From Pseudomonas sp. (GTDB lineage: Bacteria > Pseudomonadota > Gammaproteobacteria > Pseudomonadales > Pseudomonadaceae), in the NCBI GenBank assembly GCA_003523465.1, contig DQAA01000389.1, positions 1 to 5,538 of the forward strand: 5,538 bases of DNA, given 5' to 3'. Shown in pieces: positions 5,245 through 5,538 of the stretch. The translations under genes were made by a program, and so were the position numbers. A model generated the notes under the pieces. It saw only the letters and a program-made list of their open reading frames with translations, was not told the origin of the DNA and did no database searches. Each line of letters begins with the position of its first letter. Within the stretch, counting starts at the first letter, position 1.

Positions 5245-5538
5245 ATGCGTAACCCGCTGATCGCCGCGACCCTCGGTTTCCTTCTGCTGGCCGATGTGGC
5301 CCAGGCGCACACCCTGGTGGCAACCAGCAATATCATCGTCCGTGCCTTTGGCCGCTCGATCGACTTCACGTCCGACACCACCACCTCGATCCGCGACTCC
5401 AAGGTCGTACGCGAAGCCCGCGACGACGCGGCCAGCTTCGTCGCCAGCGACGGCGATATCCGCGGCGCGCAACTGGAAGCGGCCTTCGACACCCTGCGCC
5501 AGCGCGTCCCAGAGGCCCGTGACGCCAGCGACCAGGTC
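5245..5538 (+). CDS. DUF2388 exported protein, copy 3 (3' end beyond window)
   Basis: The frame stays open from ATG 5245 to the window edge, giving 98 residues; the family length of about 105 suggests only a few residues are missing. It is preceded by GGAGAAG (5234-5240), 4 nt before the ATG. A signal peptide MRNPLIAATLGFLLLADVAQA (cut after residue 21) is followed by a Thr/Ser-rich part and the core SKVVREARDDAASFVASDGD (52-71), then IRGAQLEAAFDTLRQRVPEA. Positions line up one to one with copy 1 through residue 89, and the two genes are also similar at DNA level across the core, so they are close duplicates. It lies 28 nt after copy 2, as in an operon. No frameshift is seen in the visible part. 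Function unknown. Confidence 0.88.
   Translation, partial: MRNPLIAATLGFLLLADVAQAHTLVATSNIIVRAFGRSIDFTSDTTTSIRDSKVVREARDDAASFVASDGDIRGAQLEAAFDTLRQRVPEARDASDQV

Noticed and set aside
4917..5492. 191-residue minus-strand frame across DUF2388 copies 2 and 3
   Set aside because: It is antisense to two genes with signal peptides and a shared conserved core, and has no supporting signal of its own.

Overview
The window looks like chromosomal DNA from a gamma-proteobacterium of the genus Pseudomonas. It is GC-rich with strong G/C third-position bias. Its pnt genes are split into three. It also carries a small Arg-rich DUF1127 protein ending in KPFWR and a tandem set of DUF2388 secreted proteins, a family I know mainly from Pseudomonas. 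I do not claim a species. All genes I accept lie on the plus strand.

Positions 1-2063 hold the end of an operon for the proton-translocating NAD(P)+ transhydrogenase. It contains the 3' end of pntAA (NAD(H)-binding domain I), a complete pntAB (membrane part of the split alpha subunit) and a complete pntB (membrane plus NADP(H)-binding domain). The genes are 11 and 2 nt apart and the operon closes with a clear intrinsic terminator. The enzyme uses the proton-motive force to make NADPH from NADH and NADP+.

Positions 2064-3679 hold a separately transcribed 497-residue class I CoA-transferase of the acetyl-CoA hydrolase/transferase family. It is related to AarC and Ach1 and its catalytic glutamate is intact. 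It probably moves CoA between acetate and another acyl group rather than simply wasting acetyl-CoA.

Positions 3680-3999 form a long non-coding spacer. It starts with a perfect 14-bp inverted repeat just after the CoA-transferase stop and then carries many ACTGTA/CAGTT elements, including two tandem direct repeats. A 71-residue DUF1127 protein, possibly RNA-binding, follows at 4000-4215 with a strong terminator. The next spacer (4287-4495) carries the same elements again, one as an 11-bp inverted copy of the upstream one.

Positions 4496-5538 hold three consecutive DUF2388 genes encoding small exported proteins of unknown function. The third is cut by the window edge. The shared ACTGT elements suggest that the DUF1127 gene and the DUF2388 cluster may answer to the same regulator, but no regulator gene is visible here. 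The pnt and CoA-transferase parts are ordinary metabolism. The part most worth follow-up is 3680-5538.
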